Positions 11,667 through 22,740 of a DNA stretch of 64,000 nucleotides are shown piece after piece. Below the pieces are notes generated by a model. The model worked only from the letters and a program-made list of their open reading frames with translations. It was not told the DNA's origin and did no database searches. The stretch covers positions 248,001-312,000 of the forward strand of contig CAJQUN010000496.1 in the NCBI GenBank assembly GCA_907163345.1, written 5' to 3'. The translations under genes were made by a program, and so were the position numbers. The first letter of the stretch is position 1, and each line of letters starts with the position of its first letter. The stretch is from Haberlea rhodopensis. Lineage: Eukaryota > Streptophyta > Magnoliopsida > Lamiales > Gesneriaceae.

Positions 11667-13853
11667 TGTGATGCCCGGGAATTAATGGTGTTAATCCCGG
11701 AGTGGTAATAATCATTTTAATTGCGGCAATTATGAATTAATTAAGGTATTGGGACTCCCGGGGATTTTAAATCTGGTATTTGGATCGTTGGAACCAAGGA
11801 ATGAGATTGTATTCTCATCGTGGTGATAACCTTGGAATTTGATTTTTGATGGGATTTGGGGTCCGGAGTACTTTGTACTAGGGCTGGTAATGGAAATAGA
11901 GATTGTGAGGTAATTATTGAAACAGATGATTTTTAATGAGTCATGATGTATTTGTGGAGGGATTGGTATTTTGAAGTTTTGGTACTATATATACCAAGTA
12001 GACTCGGTATTCCGCCATTGCACGGATATCCTCTCTCTCTCGCCTCTCTCTGCGCCCAACCCTTCCCCAATTCCCTCTTTTTTCCCTTGGAGGAGAATCC
12101 GCTGGTAGCTTGGCTCAGGAGCCGAACTTCTCGAAGATAATCAGGTATTAATCTTCCCCTCGTCATTGTCTTCGATTTGGTAGTAGTATTGTTGATTTTG
12201 GTTGGGTATTATGTTGGACTTGGATTTGGGGATTTTTGGGGTAAAAATCTTAAAGTTTGTTATTGAAGTTTTTATTGAGTTTTAATGGAGTATTTGAGGT
12301 GTTGAAGGTGTACGGGGTGTTGATTTTGAGTTTGGGTGTGAAAAACACCATTGAAGCTCGAGTTTTTTTTGAAAGTTACAGGTCGCGATCGATCGCCGGG
12401 GGCCGATCGATCGCGATGAGCAGCTGGAAATTTATGAAGATGTACAGTACTGGCGATCGATCGCAAGGTCTCGACGATCGATCACGAGTGGGTTGCCGAT
12501 CGATCGCGGAGACTCGCGATCGATCGCGAGAATGATTGAGTAATTGTCTAACCTTTGACCATTTGAAATGGATTATTTTGGGTATTATGCATGCTTAGCC
12601 GGAGTCTTTTAAAATGGTTAATCGTCATGGATTGACGATGGGTTTAGAGGTTGTGAACGTGCTTGGGCACGTGGTAGCATGCTTGTGTTTGATTGTGAGT
12701 TATTTATGTGTTAGAACATAATTCATCGGGTCGTGGGACTCAGGCAAGGTTGGACTCGAACTACGGAATTATAAGGTACGTATGACATACGAGCATAGCC
12801 CTTTTATATAATTGCAATTGTTGAATGCATGGTACATTATATTGCAATAAATGGAAAGATATTGGGAATTATGTGGTGCGGCTCTTGAGCGAGCAATGAT
12901 AAGGATCGTTGTCGCTATTGAGCGAACATCGATTTTGACGTCGCTGTTGTTGAGCGTGCATGGGGTTAGAATGCCGCTATTGTGAGCGAGCTATGAAATA
13001 GAACTATGGAATCATTGGCTAGATATATATGATATCTGTGGTACTTCATCTAATGATTTAATCATATTTGATTATGGAACTGGTATGGCAAGAATGGTTT
13101 TAGTTAATCGATGTGGTGATTAACTGGCTTTGGGAATTTAATGGTTTTGGTTTTTTTGAGAATAGGGACAGTACGGGAAATCCTACGTGGTAACGATACT
13201 ATACAGGGAGTATCCTTTTATATTACAGTTTTATAATTTGTAAATTACGTACTGTGATTATTGGAATGATGGTATTTGTATGCTCACCCCGTGTGGGGGC
13301 TGTCTCTGTTGGGGCAGGTGGTACAGGTGCGGCAATAGCTTTGGAGTTGAGCTCGGGCTGTTGATTTGAGGTACTTCCAGGATCAAAGTATCAAAACTGG
13401 TTATATAAGCATAACGGTAGATCCGGAGTGGAGATCGAGATATGGATGGGTGGTGCTTCCTGGTTTGAAGCACCAGTAACGGTATTTGGTAGAGTATCTT
13501 ATACATTAGATACACATTTATTCATTGGGTGCTCTCATGTGAGCACGTTTTTACGTGTATATGGAATGTATAAATGGGCATGGTTTTTCTCTCTTCATTT
13601 ATTGTCTGCATGCAATTAAATACGGAATTGCTAAATGAACTGAGAGCATGTTAGTGCATTATGAGGGTGAATACTATGGAAGTTGTTTTTGTTGGGGAAG
13701 TTAAATATTATGGGGTTCTAATGCAAGGAATTTTATAGATGGTATATGATGTTATGCATGCATGTGGTTTATTCCCATGATAATATGATTGTATGCACTA
13801 ATGGCATAGATTAATACACTAATAACGGGTTAAGGGCACGGGGGGGCATTACA
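11667..13853 (+). repeat. 3' LTR of LARD
   Basis: 2187 bp copy of 5183-7543. The main differences fall in and just after the GATCGATC cluster (12,383-12,532), where a segment of about 190 bp is missing and two additional palindromes are present. It ends GGCATTACA, followed by the TTACA duplication. Confidence 0.9.
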
Positions 13854-13858
13854 TTACA

Positions 13859-15324
13859 TGATGATGATCACTCAACCAATCAAGTTTGGGGGAGTGATCC
13901 TACGCATGTGGAAGAGTCATGGGAAGTTGAGCCACTTGAACTGATTGAGCCTACAGTGGAAAAGCCGACCAAGGAGATCATATGGAAGTCGAGCCAAGAG
14001 TGATGTTGGAGGAGGAGTTTTTCAAGAACTTTGATATGCACCCATCGATGACGACTTGTTCTATGCCATATGTGCATCCATTCTTTCCATCGATGCTAAC
14101 ATCACCAAAATATATCCTCCAAGATATGAAGCTAAGTCAAAAATCATTCTCCCACGCCTACCAATTCAAGAGTGTTGTTGTGTGCTTAATCGACACTTGA
14201 ATCATCCTATTATTTTTGGATTTTTTTTTATGAGTTGAAACTTGAGAAACGAAAGAATTATAGTAGTGACTATTCAATGAGGATTTTGATCTCACTATGC
14301 ATATGGAGTTGAATTTTGATGATTTGGACTTGTACATGAATCCTTTGTTGAGTTAGCATGTCAAGAATGAGGAATATATTGAGCACAAAGAGTCGTGATC
14401 TTGTGGATTGCATGTTGAATAGTGATAATTGTTGTGAACTTGATGATTTGTCTTGAGCATCTTAGAGTTATCCTAGAACCTATTTGATGATGACACTTTG
14501 AGGCGAAATTTTATAGTTAAAAACTTGACTTGAAAATGATCTAGGCGATCTTTGGAACGTTTAAGCCTTTCAAGCTTACATACTCTATATAAATCCCCAG
14601 TGTCCCATTTTGAGCTTTATTGAAAAAAGAATGATTTATGCATTGCATATAATTAAACTCATTATACATACCCTTATATGAGCCTAAATTGAAAATTATC
14701 TTTACCCTAAGGAAGTATAATGAATATCATTTGATGCACTTGAATTGTTATATCTTAATGAGCTTACTGAAAAAGATTGATGAATGAGAAAAAGAGCAAA
14801 AAGAAAAGAGAAGAAAAAGCCTTGAAAAAGCATGTATATAAGACCCAAAGTGGGCAAGGCTAGCCAAGAAAAAGAAGAGGAGCTCGAAATGTGCGAAAAT
14901 TTGAACTGTATATGACTATACTCTCTTCTTTGCGCTTATCATATCTTTTCTTTATAACCGACACCAAAGGCCAAACATTACAAGATTATAAAGACCTTTT
15001 GATCCAAGTCTAGGCAGTAACTATCATTAGTGAAGAAGTTGTTTGAAAATAGGCCTATGGAATGCTTGATGATAATCTTGACTTTGACTTGATTAACATG
15101 ATTTAATCTTGAATATGTGCATGAAACATGAGATTGACTATAGCACACACACATTCCAATTTTGAAATGTGTTGCTTGACTTAGGAGAAATCATGTCTTG
15201 TTTAACTTTTGTATATATGTATGAGATTTCTGAGAATAATGCAAGTCATGAAATAATTGTTTCAAGTATCGAGAATGAACTGTACCTTGTGATTTTAATA
15301 CTTAATCGAGGACGATTAAGTGAT
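13859..15324 (+). other. Outer element interior, 3' non-coding part
   Basis: About 1.5 kb between the LARD and the 3' LTR. No protein family was recognised. A frame at 13,982-14,200 (72 aa from an ATG) is open but matches nothing I know. A PPT-like AAGTTTGGGGGAG also occurs at 13,883-13,895. The segment 14,795-14,884 reappears inside the 5' LTR at 4350-4437. Confidence 0.6.
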
Positions 15325-15338
15325 AAGTTTGGGGGAGT
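15325..15338 (+). other. Polypurine tract of outer element
   Basis: AAGTTTGGGGGAGT directly abuts the TG of the 3' LTR; this form is common before 3' LTRs of plant Ty3 elements. Confidence 0.8.
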
Positions 15339-15767
15339 TGATAAGTGTCGTTATTACACTTATTTAGATGCGATTTTCTAATGGTTTTCGTATTGATTCT
15401 TGGATTATTGTACGCTTTTTGGTATATATTTCTATATTTCAGGAATCAATGTTGAAATGCATAAAAGTAGAGGAAATGAGCCAAAAATGATGAAAAAGGA
15501 CCGAACCGAGCGAACGCTTCAAAGCCAAGGAATAAATGAAGGAAAGAAAAAATAAAAAAATAAAAAAAAAGAAACTCGATCGATCGAGACTCAATCTCTA
15601 TCGATCGGCGGTCCCAGAAAGTTCTCGATCGATCGAGCAGTCTGCTCGATCGATCGGCCGGAGGAGTTTTCCGAAAAATAAATTCCTTATAGAGTTTGTG
15701 TCCAACAAGGAAGTCCATGATTCCTTTCCCTCTATATATTTGGACGAAAATAAAAACCAATAGGGGA
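15339..15767 (+). repeat. 3' LTR of outer element, first part
   Basis: Matches 3011-3445 including the TCGATCGATCGA cluster (15,574-15,662) and the TATA box (15,733-15,739). It is broken at the CTTTA duplication by the chromovirus and continues at 24,942. Confidence 0.9.
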
Positions 15768-15772
15768 CTTTA

Positions 15773-17940
15773 TGTGAGACCCCGTTATCTAAACAAGATA
15801 ACGGGGTGCAATTAAGAGAACTAATCATATATAATCAGAGTATTAGGCCGTGTTGATATCCTGAGCTTATAGAGATTACAGTACCAAAAGAATTTCAAAA
15901 GGGATTAGTTACATTTCTAGTAACAGCGTGTAAGACTATAGTTCTACTACACTCCTTGTAGAAACTACACAAAATGAAACTCTGATCTGCTAATCCTGTA
16001 GCACTCCTTAAAGCTCAACGTGTCAACCCCGACCCTTGTTCTCTGTATTAATGCACCTACAAAGACAACCCCCCACATGAGCACATCATAATTCATATTC
16101 AACACAATATGAATGTAAAGCATAAACGCATAAATCATAACATAAAATACTTCCTGTATTCCCAATGCATTTAATACGCCCATTGGTTGTCCATGTACCA
16201 TAACTCATAATCAAATCATTATATGAAATTATGGCTTCTTAAATAAATGTCATGACATAACTTCACTTCTTAATCTTAAATCTTTCTTAGTCAGTTTATC
16301 ATCAGTGTATTTTAAATGCTTCTTACTTCTTAACTTCATAATGAGCGGTACCATCTTCCCCGCTTCATTATTTAATAACAAGCGGTACATTCTTCCCCGC
16401 TAGCGGTACCTTCTTCCCCGCTTAGTATGGTATACCCCGCCTCCATGTGCAAGCCTTGCTCCACATTTTTAGCGGTATAAGCGTAAGCATTAAAATCATC
16501 ACTGGGATAACCCTGACTCGTGGAATACACACTCTTTATTCCACAATATAAACATGCAACAACAATGCATATCAGCATGTATAATACTCTTAATGCACAA
16601 CTTTGCATCTATCATGTGTCAAATAGACAAACATAAAATACATGTTACCGTTGGGATGCCCGTACGTCGCTTACGTACCTTTCCAAAATATGGTGTATTG
16701 CAGGACTCTATCCCCTGCGTTGTGTGGCTACCTGTGATGGCTCTACACAAGTGTACAACACAATATTAGATGCATCAATACCGTCCAATACCGAAAACAA
16801 ATCAAAAATAACAATTTGCCAAATTTTGTCATCTCGCGATCGATCGCCACTCAGCCCCGATCGATCGCGAGATGCTACCGCCTCTTTAACCAAAAAAATT
16901 TAAATCAGCGATCGATCGCCCCTTTAATGGCGATCGATCGCCAAAGGCTACTGGACCTCTGCGATCGATTGCGCCTTCAGCGGCGATCGATCGGTAGCTC
17001 TGTGTTCTTCGCGATTTTTCCATATTTTCGAACACTCATATTCATACCATTCAAACCAGTACATAAGATATACCACATGCCCAAACCAACATGCTAGTAG
17101 CTACAAGGTACTACCGTGAGTGTAATCAAATCAAAGTTATACCCAAACTTAAACCCACATGCATGAAAATCACCCAACAATATCAGTACCCATCCAAGCT
17201 CTTCTGAAAACAGGGTACCATTTTCCTTACCCAGATTTTCGAACACATACTTTCAAATCAGTAAATCTACCACATAACACATATAACATGCTCAAGTAAA
17301 CATGCTAGGAACTTCACAATAACACCTTAAATGAACTTGAATCGAAGGTTTACCAAAACCTAAACTAGCATGCCATTTTCACACCAAAACCCATCACAAC
17401 TCAACCAAAACATTAACCAAAAATAGGGTATGGTTCCTTACCCTTTTTGCTCCGATTTTTGGCAAGTTTCTTGCAAAGAAAATTGGAATCTCCACCTTCC
17501 TACTTGCTAAGCTGGAGCTGGACGATATTTTGGTGGAAAGGGGAAGAGTTTCAGACAAGGGAAGTGGATGGGAGAGTTGGGGAAAGAGTTATGGTTAGCC
17601 AGCCACTTGCAGCATGGGTTGGGGGGGTGGTTGGGTGTTGGGTGGTATGATGTGTTATGTTTGGTCCCGGAATTTAGCACGATGTATTAAAATATCATCA
17701 CATGATATTTTTAGTATTTATACAATAAAATACTTCAATTTCCCAATTAAACATGCTACACCAAAATAAATAACACTCACCCCAAATTAATCATACAACA
17801 ACCAAAGTTCCCAACATACGACACATGCACCCTGAAATAACTTTCCCCATTATAATTAATTCAACCCAACGAATTAACACCAAAATCCTCATATTAACAT
17901 AATTAATGATTAATCACATAATCATTTCGGGGATATCACA
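15773..17940 (-). repeat. 3' LTR of chromovirus copy 1 (left)
   Basis: Ends TGTGAGACC...GATATCACA in plus orientation. Its left terminus carries a perfect stem-loop (15,780-15,806: CCCCGTTATCT, 5-nt loop, AGATAACGGGG). It also contains AGCGG...CCGCT mini-hairpins (16,340-16,426), a GTACG box (16,653-16,682) and a GCGATCGATCGC cluster (16,834-16,994). Confidence 0.92.
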
Positions 17941-18011
17941 ATACTCCTATACTTATAAGATTTCGTCCTCGAAATCAGCATGCACTTACCCAAGATAAAA
18001 CAAAACATAAA

Positions 18012-19472
18012 TCACATACCATAAAATAGTTCTGGATACTGCTGCACCATGTGTCGCTCTGTCTCCCACGTGGCCTCCTCGACACCCCTACAATCCCACT
18101 GAACTTTGACCATATGAATAACTTTGTTTCTCAGTCTGCGATCTGCCCGATCCAGAATCCTGATAGGCCGCTCCACATAGGAAACATCAGACTCTATCTG
18201 AACCTCAGAAGGTTGCAACACATGAGAGGGATCTGGCTCGTACTTCTTCAGCATAGACACATGGAATACATCATGTATACCAGGCAGAGAGGGCGGTAAA
18301 GCTAACCGGTAAGCCAGAGTACCAACAAGCTGCAAAATCTCATACGGCCCAACGTATCTTGGGGACAACTTCCCCCGCATACCAAACCGTACCACACCCC
18401 TGAAAGGTGAGATCTTCAGAAAGACTCTGTCGCCCAACTAAAACTCCAATGGTCTTTGCCGTTGATTAGCATACGCTGTCTGTCTGTCCTGGGCTGCTTT
18501 CATTTTCCTTCTGATCACCTTTACCTTTTCTTCCATTTCTTGGACCAACTCTGGTCCTCCGACCGATTTACGGTCCACATCATCCCAACACAAAGGCGAC
18601 CTACAACGCCTGCCATATAGGGCTTCAAATGGAGCCATCTGTATGCTAGCCTGGTAACTGTTATTATAAGAAAATTCCACCAGGACTACTGAGTCCTGCC
18701 AAGAAGTATCGAACTCCAACACACAAGCCCGTAACATATCTTCGAGCGTCTGTATCGTACGCTCGGTCTGTCCGTCCGTCTGGGGATGATATGCTGTGCT
18801 CAACCTCAGTTTTGTACCCAGGGAGGACTGAAGACCTTCCCAAAAGTGAGATGTGAACCGCGGATCTCGATCAGACACAATTGAAACAGGGATCCCGTGC
18901 AGTTTCACCACATCTCTGATATATAACTGAGCCATCCTTAGGTACGTGAAAGTCATACTGTAGGGAATAAAATGAGCCACTTTAGTCAATCTGTCCACGA
19001 CTACCCATATGGCATCAAAACCCGAAACAGTCCTCGGTAAGTGGGTCACGAAGTCAATGGATATGTGCTCCCACTTCCACTGTGGTATCTCCAAGCTCCT
19101 TAACTCACCACCAGGCCTCTGCCTCTCAGCCTTTACCTGCTGACAAATCAAGCATCTTTTGACGAATGAGGTAACATCTTGTTTCATTCACCTCCACCAA
19201 AATTGGCTGCGTAAATATTTATACATCTTCTTCCCGCCTGGGTGGATACTCATCCTGCTACAATGAGCCCGCTGTAAAATACCCTGTCACAACCCGGGTG
19301 TATCTGGAACCACCCATCTGTCGCCAAGCCTCAGAGAACCGTCCTCAGCCACTCTGAATCTCGATGGCTGACCTAAATGAACCACTGACATCCATCTCTG
19401 AACCTCTGCGTCGGTCCCCTGAGCCTTTCGGATGTGTTCATAAATGATCGGCTCAGCTAGAAAGGTCAACAC
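18012..19472 (-). pseudogene. Integrase and chromodomain of chromovirus copy 1
   Basis: The N-terminal part (19,472-19,287) and HHCC zinc-finger region are interrupted by stops. The core (19,187-18,438) has CLICQQVKAE, SIDFVTHLPR (first Asp), IVSDRDPRF (second Asp) and TDGQTERTIQTLEDML (Glu), the full DDE triad. One stop separates it from the C-terminal frame (18,437-18,012), with GDRVFLKISPF and a chromodomain-like end (VKVQW...EATWETE...YPELF). In this clade the chromodomain directs insertion to heterochromatin, which fits its landing inside another retrotransposon. Confidence 0.92.
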
Positions 19473-19488
19473 CTATACCGGAGAAGAA

Positions 19489-21455
19489 GACACGTCGTAA
19501 TCATAACCCATCTGACAGTAGGAGCCCATCATAGCTGATAAACACATGACATCCTCTGTTGTGCTCCTCACCTTCCGACTCAAGGCGTCGGCTGTCAGAT
19601 TTGCTTTCCCGGGATGGTATAGGATTTAACAATCATAATCCTTCAGCAGGTCCATCCATCTCCTCTGTCTCATATTCAGCTCAGCCTGTGTAAACAAGAA
19701 CTTCAGGCTCTTGTGATCAGTGAAGATGGTAAATGAGGTACCATATAAGTAGTGTCGTCATATCTTCAAGGCGAACACTATAGCTGCTAGCTACAGATCA
19801 TGGACTGGATACCTCGTCTCGTGTGGCTTCAATTGTCTTGAAGCATAAGCCACAACCTTTTTATCCCGGATCAGCACGCATCCTAGACCCTGAAGCGATG
19901 CGTCAGTATAGAGAACAAATCCCTTGTTCTCCCTGGGAATTACCAAAATTGGTGCTGTAGTCAGTCTGTGCTTTAATTCCCGGAAACTCTGCTCACAAGC
20001 TTCCGACCAAAAGAATGGAACTCCCTTCTGAGTTAGCTGCGTCAATGGCTTGGCAATCTTTGAAAATCCTTCGACAAAGCGTCGATAATACCCTACCAAA
20101 CCAAGAAAACTCCGAATCTCAGATACTCTAGTAGGGGCAGACCAATCCATAACTGCCTCTACCTTCCTCGGGTCTACTGAGATCCCCTCTCGAGAGATAA
20201 TGTGGCCCAAGAATGCTACGCTGCTCAGGCAGAACTCACACTTGCTGAGCTTGGCGTACAACTGATGATCTCTGAGGATCTGTAACACTGTCCTCAAATG
20301 AATAGCATGTTCCTCTTCACTTCTTGAATAGACAAGGATGTCATCAATGAATACGATCACAAACTGATCAAGGTACTCCTGAATTACTCGGTTCATCAGG
20401 CTCATAAAGACAGCCGGGGAATTCGTCACCCCGAATGGCATCACCAAGAACTCGTAGTGTCCATACCGAGTTCTAAAAGCTGTCTTTTGGATATCATCAG
20501 CTCTAACCCGTATCTGGTGGTATCCTGACCTCAAGTCAATCTTTGAGTAAATCTCTGTGCCATGAAGCTGATCAAATAAATCATCAATCCTCGGAAGGGG
20601 GTACTTGTTCTTAATAGTCACTTTGTTCAATTGACGGTAATCGATACACAGGCGCATCGAACCGTCCTTTTTCTTCACGAACAAGACTGGTGCACCCCAA
20701 GGCGATACACTAGGACGAATGTATCCCTTGTCGAGGAGTTCCTGTAACTGTACTTTCAGCTCCCTCAGCTCTGTCGGTGTCATCCTATAAGGAGCACGGG
20801 AAATAGCAGATGTCCCTAGCAGTAGCTCGATCTCAAACTCAACATCTCTGATCGGCGGAAACCCTGAAATCTCATCCGGGAACACATCAATGAATTCTGC
20901 AACCACTGGTATATCCCCGATCCTTAATTCTTCCTTTTCCTCAGATACATCCATGGCATAAATGATGTAACATGTATGACCGCTTTCCAATAACCGAGAC
21001 ATCTTAACCGCTGAGATCACTGGAATCCTTGGATGAGAGCCGTCCCCATAAAAGGTCCACTGAAACCCCTGATCAGACAGAAAACGTACCATCTTCTGTC
21101 GGCAGTCTACCACAGCCTGGTATCTTCTCAGCACATCAATCCCTATAATGCAGTCAAAGTCTGCCATACCCAAAAGAATCAGATCGGCCCTCAGATCATT
21201 GTCCTCAAAATAAATGAGGCAATCAGATAACAGTCGGTCTGCAAGCACACGCTTTCCCGTGGGTGTCGAGACCATGAGAGGCGTGGGTAACAGAGACGAG
21301 CACAAGCGGTGTCTCTCCACAAAAGCAGCAGATACAAAAGAGTGGGAAGCACCTGTATCTATCAAAATAAATGCGGGGTACGTAAGTAAATGACACGTAC
21401 CAGTAATAACCTCTTTCGGGGCTGCCTCAGCCTGCTCCCGAGTCAGTACATACAC
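19489..21455 (-). pseudogene. Protease-reverse transcriptase-RNase H of chromovirus copy 1
   Basis: A 554-codon frame (21,455-19,791) holds the aspartic protease active site LIDTGASHSFV near residue 31. RT follows with KIDLRSGYHQIRVR and the catalytic FIDD box in VFIDDILVYSRS, then SFLGLVGYYRRFVEGF. RNase H begins with LYTDASLQGLGCVL. The frame ends at a stop after RYPVHDL. The other chromovirus has Glu (GAG) there, so this is a GAG-to-TAG change. RNase H continues downstream to about 19,489 with further stops, including Trp-to-stop changes of the CCA-to-TCA (plus-strand) type expected from deamination of methylated cytosine. The protease and RT cores themselves are unbroken. Confidence 0.92.
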
Positions 21456-21461
21456 CTTACC

Positions 21462-22517
21462 CTACGGCGGTCCTGTCGCCTGACCTCCCTGTGGTCGTGG
21501 CGCAAACTGCTGTCTCTGTGGTGCCGTCCTAGCGTTAAATCTTGGCCTATTCGGCCCTGAGTCTGCCTGACCTGCCCGATTGGCGCAAGCCCTATCCACG
21601 TGGCCCACCTTGTCACAAACATAACAGCCTCGGCAGTCACTTGACAAATGAAATCCTCCGCAGTGGTCACACCTGTTCCCTCCTGTCTTACTCCCCTGTG
21701 TTGGTCCCCGATTGCTTTGCTTCTGACTCTGAGACTTCTTCCCACCGAATCTAGACGATGAAGAGGCCCCACGAGGCTTAAACTGGTCTCCTCGTGGCCT
21801 CAAGCTGTCAACAGCTGGTCTCTGAGGTGGTGTGAAAGGGGGGCACATCTTCCTTGTACACACCAACTGCAATCTCTGCCAGCTCTGCCCTAGTCAGGGC
21901 ATCATCAAATGAGTTGGGGTTGTTGGAGACAACCCGATCAAACAACTCTGGCCTCAGTCCCTTCAGGAAATGCCTCATCTTGGCGTGACTGCTCACAGCG
22001 ATATGAGGTACATACCTCAATAGTGAGGAATACTGCATGGCATAATCTGACAATGACAGGCTGCCCTGCTTCAAATTAGTGAATTCATCTTCCTTTAACT
22101 GTCTGGCAGCTGCAGAAAAGTACCGGTTAAGGAACCGGGTCCTGAATACAGTCCAATCAACCGTCGTATCCTGAGCTCTCAGCTCCATAACTGTTGTCTT
22201 CCACCACATGGAAGACTCTTAGCCAACTGAAACTCTGCCAATCTCAGCCAGGCAGTCCGTGCACAGGGTGCCGATACGAATATCTGCTCCAGTCTCTCAA
22301 GCCATTCCTCGGCTGCTTCCCCAGTCTCAGTTCCTTCAAATAGCGGTGGATGATAGCTCAAGAACTGGGTCAGACTTATCTCTCCTGGTAGCAGTATCTG
22401 TGCAATAGGCTCCAAGCCTACAGCAGGTGGTAGAGGATTTGACTGAGCAATACTGGCATTGATACTGCCTATATCCCCCACCTCTTCATTGGGGTTCTCC
22501 GGATTAATAGCCGTCAT
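21462..22517 (-). pseudogene. gag of chromovirus copy 1, frameshifted
   Basis: Capsid/nucleocapsid gene starting at an ATG at 22,517 (MTAINPENPNEE). The Retrotrans_gag core is visible as EEWLERLEQIFVSAPCARTA and later LKEDEFTNLKQGSLSLSDYA. The nucleocapsid zinc knuckle CYVCDKVGHVDRAC (CX2CX4HX4C) follows near 21,600. Two frameshifts break it: one near 22,190, where the second chromovirus has one more base in the AKKSSMWW segment, and one near 21,840. A third change of frame separates it from protease. In the intact family, gag and pol are one polyprotein; here it cannot be made. Confidence 0.88.
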
Positions 22518-22718
22518 GCTGTAACACAGGGGTTAACAACAATACCAAAAGCAGTTCATAATATAAGCCGTTAGATAACAAGAGTAATCATATTCAAAAG
22601 CATGTTAGTATAACAACTTATACAAAAATATGCACCACTTGCATAAACATGCCCACCAATGAATACCTAGCCAACTTGTTTCTAAAGGCTACCATTTACT
22701 CGTTCCCTGGTTATCTAA

Positions 22719-22735
22719 CCACTGCTCTGATACCA
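22719..22735 (-). other. Primer-binding site of chromovirus copy 1 (initiator tRNA-Met)
   Basis: On the minus strand TGGTATCAGAGCAGTGG, 5 bp inside the 5' LTR. The sequence and flanks equal those of the LARD. Confidence 0.9.
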
Positions 22736-22740
22736 CTAAA

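Larger units (their letters stand above)
5183..13853 (+). mobile_element. LARD-like LTR retrotransposon with no coding capacity, nested in outer element
   Basis: Ends are TGTGATGCCCGG...TTACA, with a perfect 5-bp duplication TTACA at 5178-5182 and 13,854-13,858. The LTRs are 2361 and 2187 bp and the interior is about 4.1 kb. An iMet-type PBS and a purine tract sit in the correct places. The interior has no gag, protease, RT or integrase signature in any frame; it is dominated by degenerate short repeats. The PBS context (TTAGTGGTATCAGAGCAGTG) and the TTTCGAGGAYGAAAT box before the purine tract are the same as in the two chromoviruses of this window. The likely enzyme donor is therefore a Tekay/Del-type chromovirus. 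LTR direction (PBS side) sets the orientation as plus. Confidence 0.9.

Noticed and set aside
10621..11715. Series of minus-strand frames in the LARD interior
   Set aside because: No motifs, overlapping in several frames, and composition equal to the surrounding non-coding DNA.
13982..14238. Candidate gene in the outer element interior
   Set aside because: Short overlapping frames with no recognisable motif; kept only as non-coding interior.
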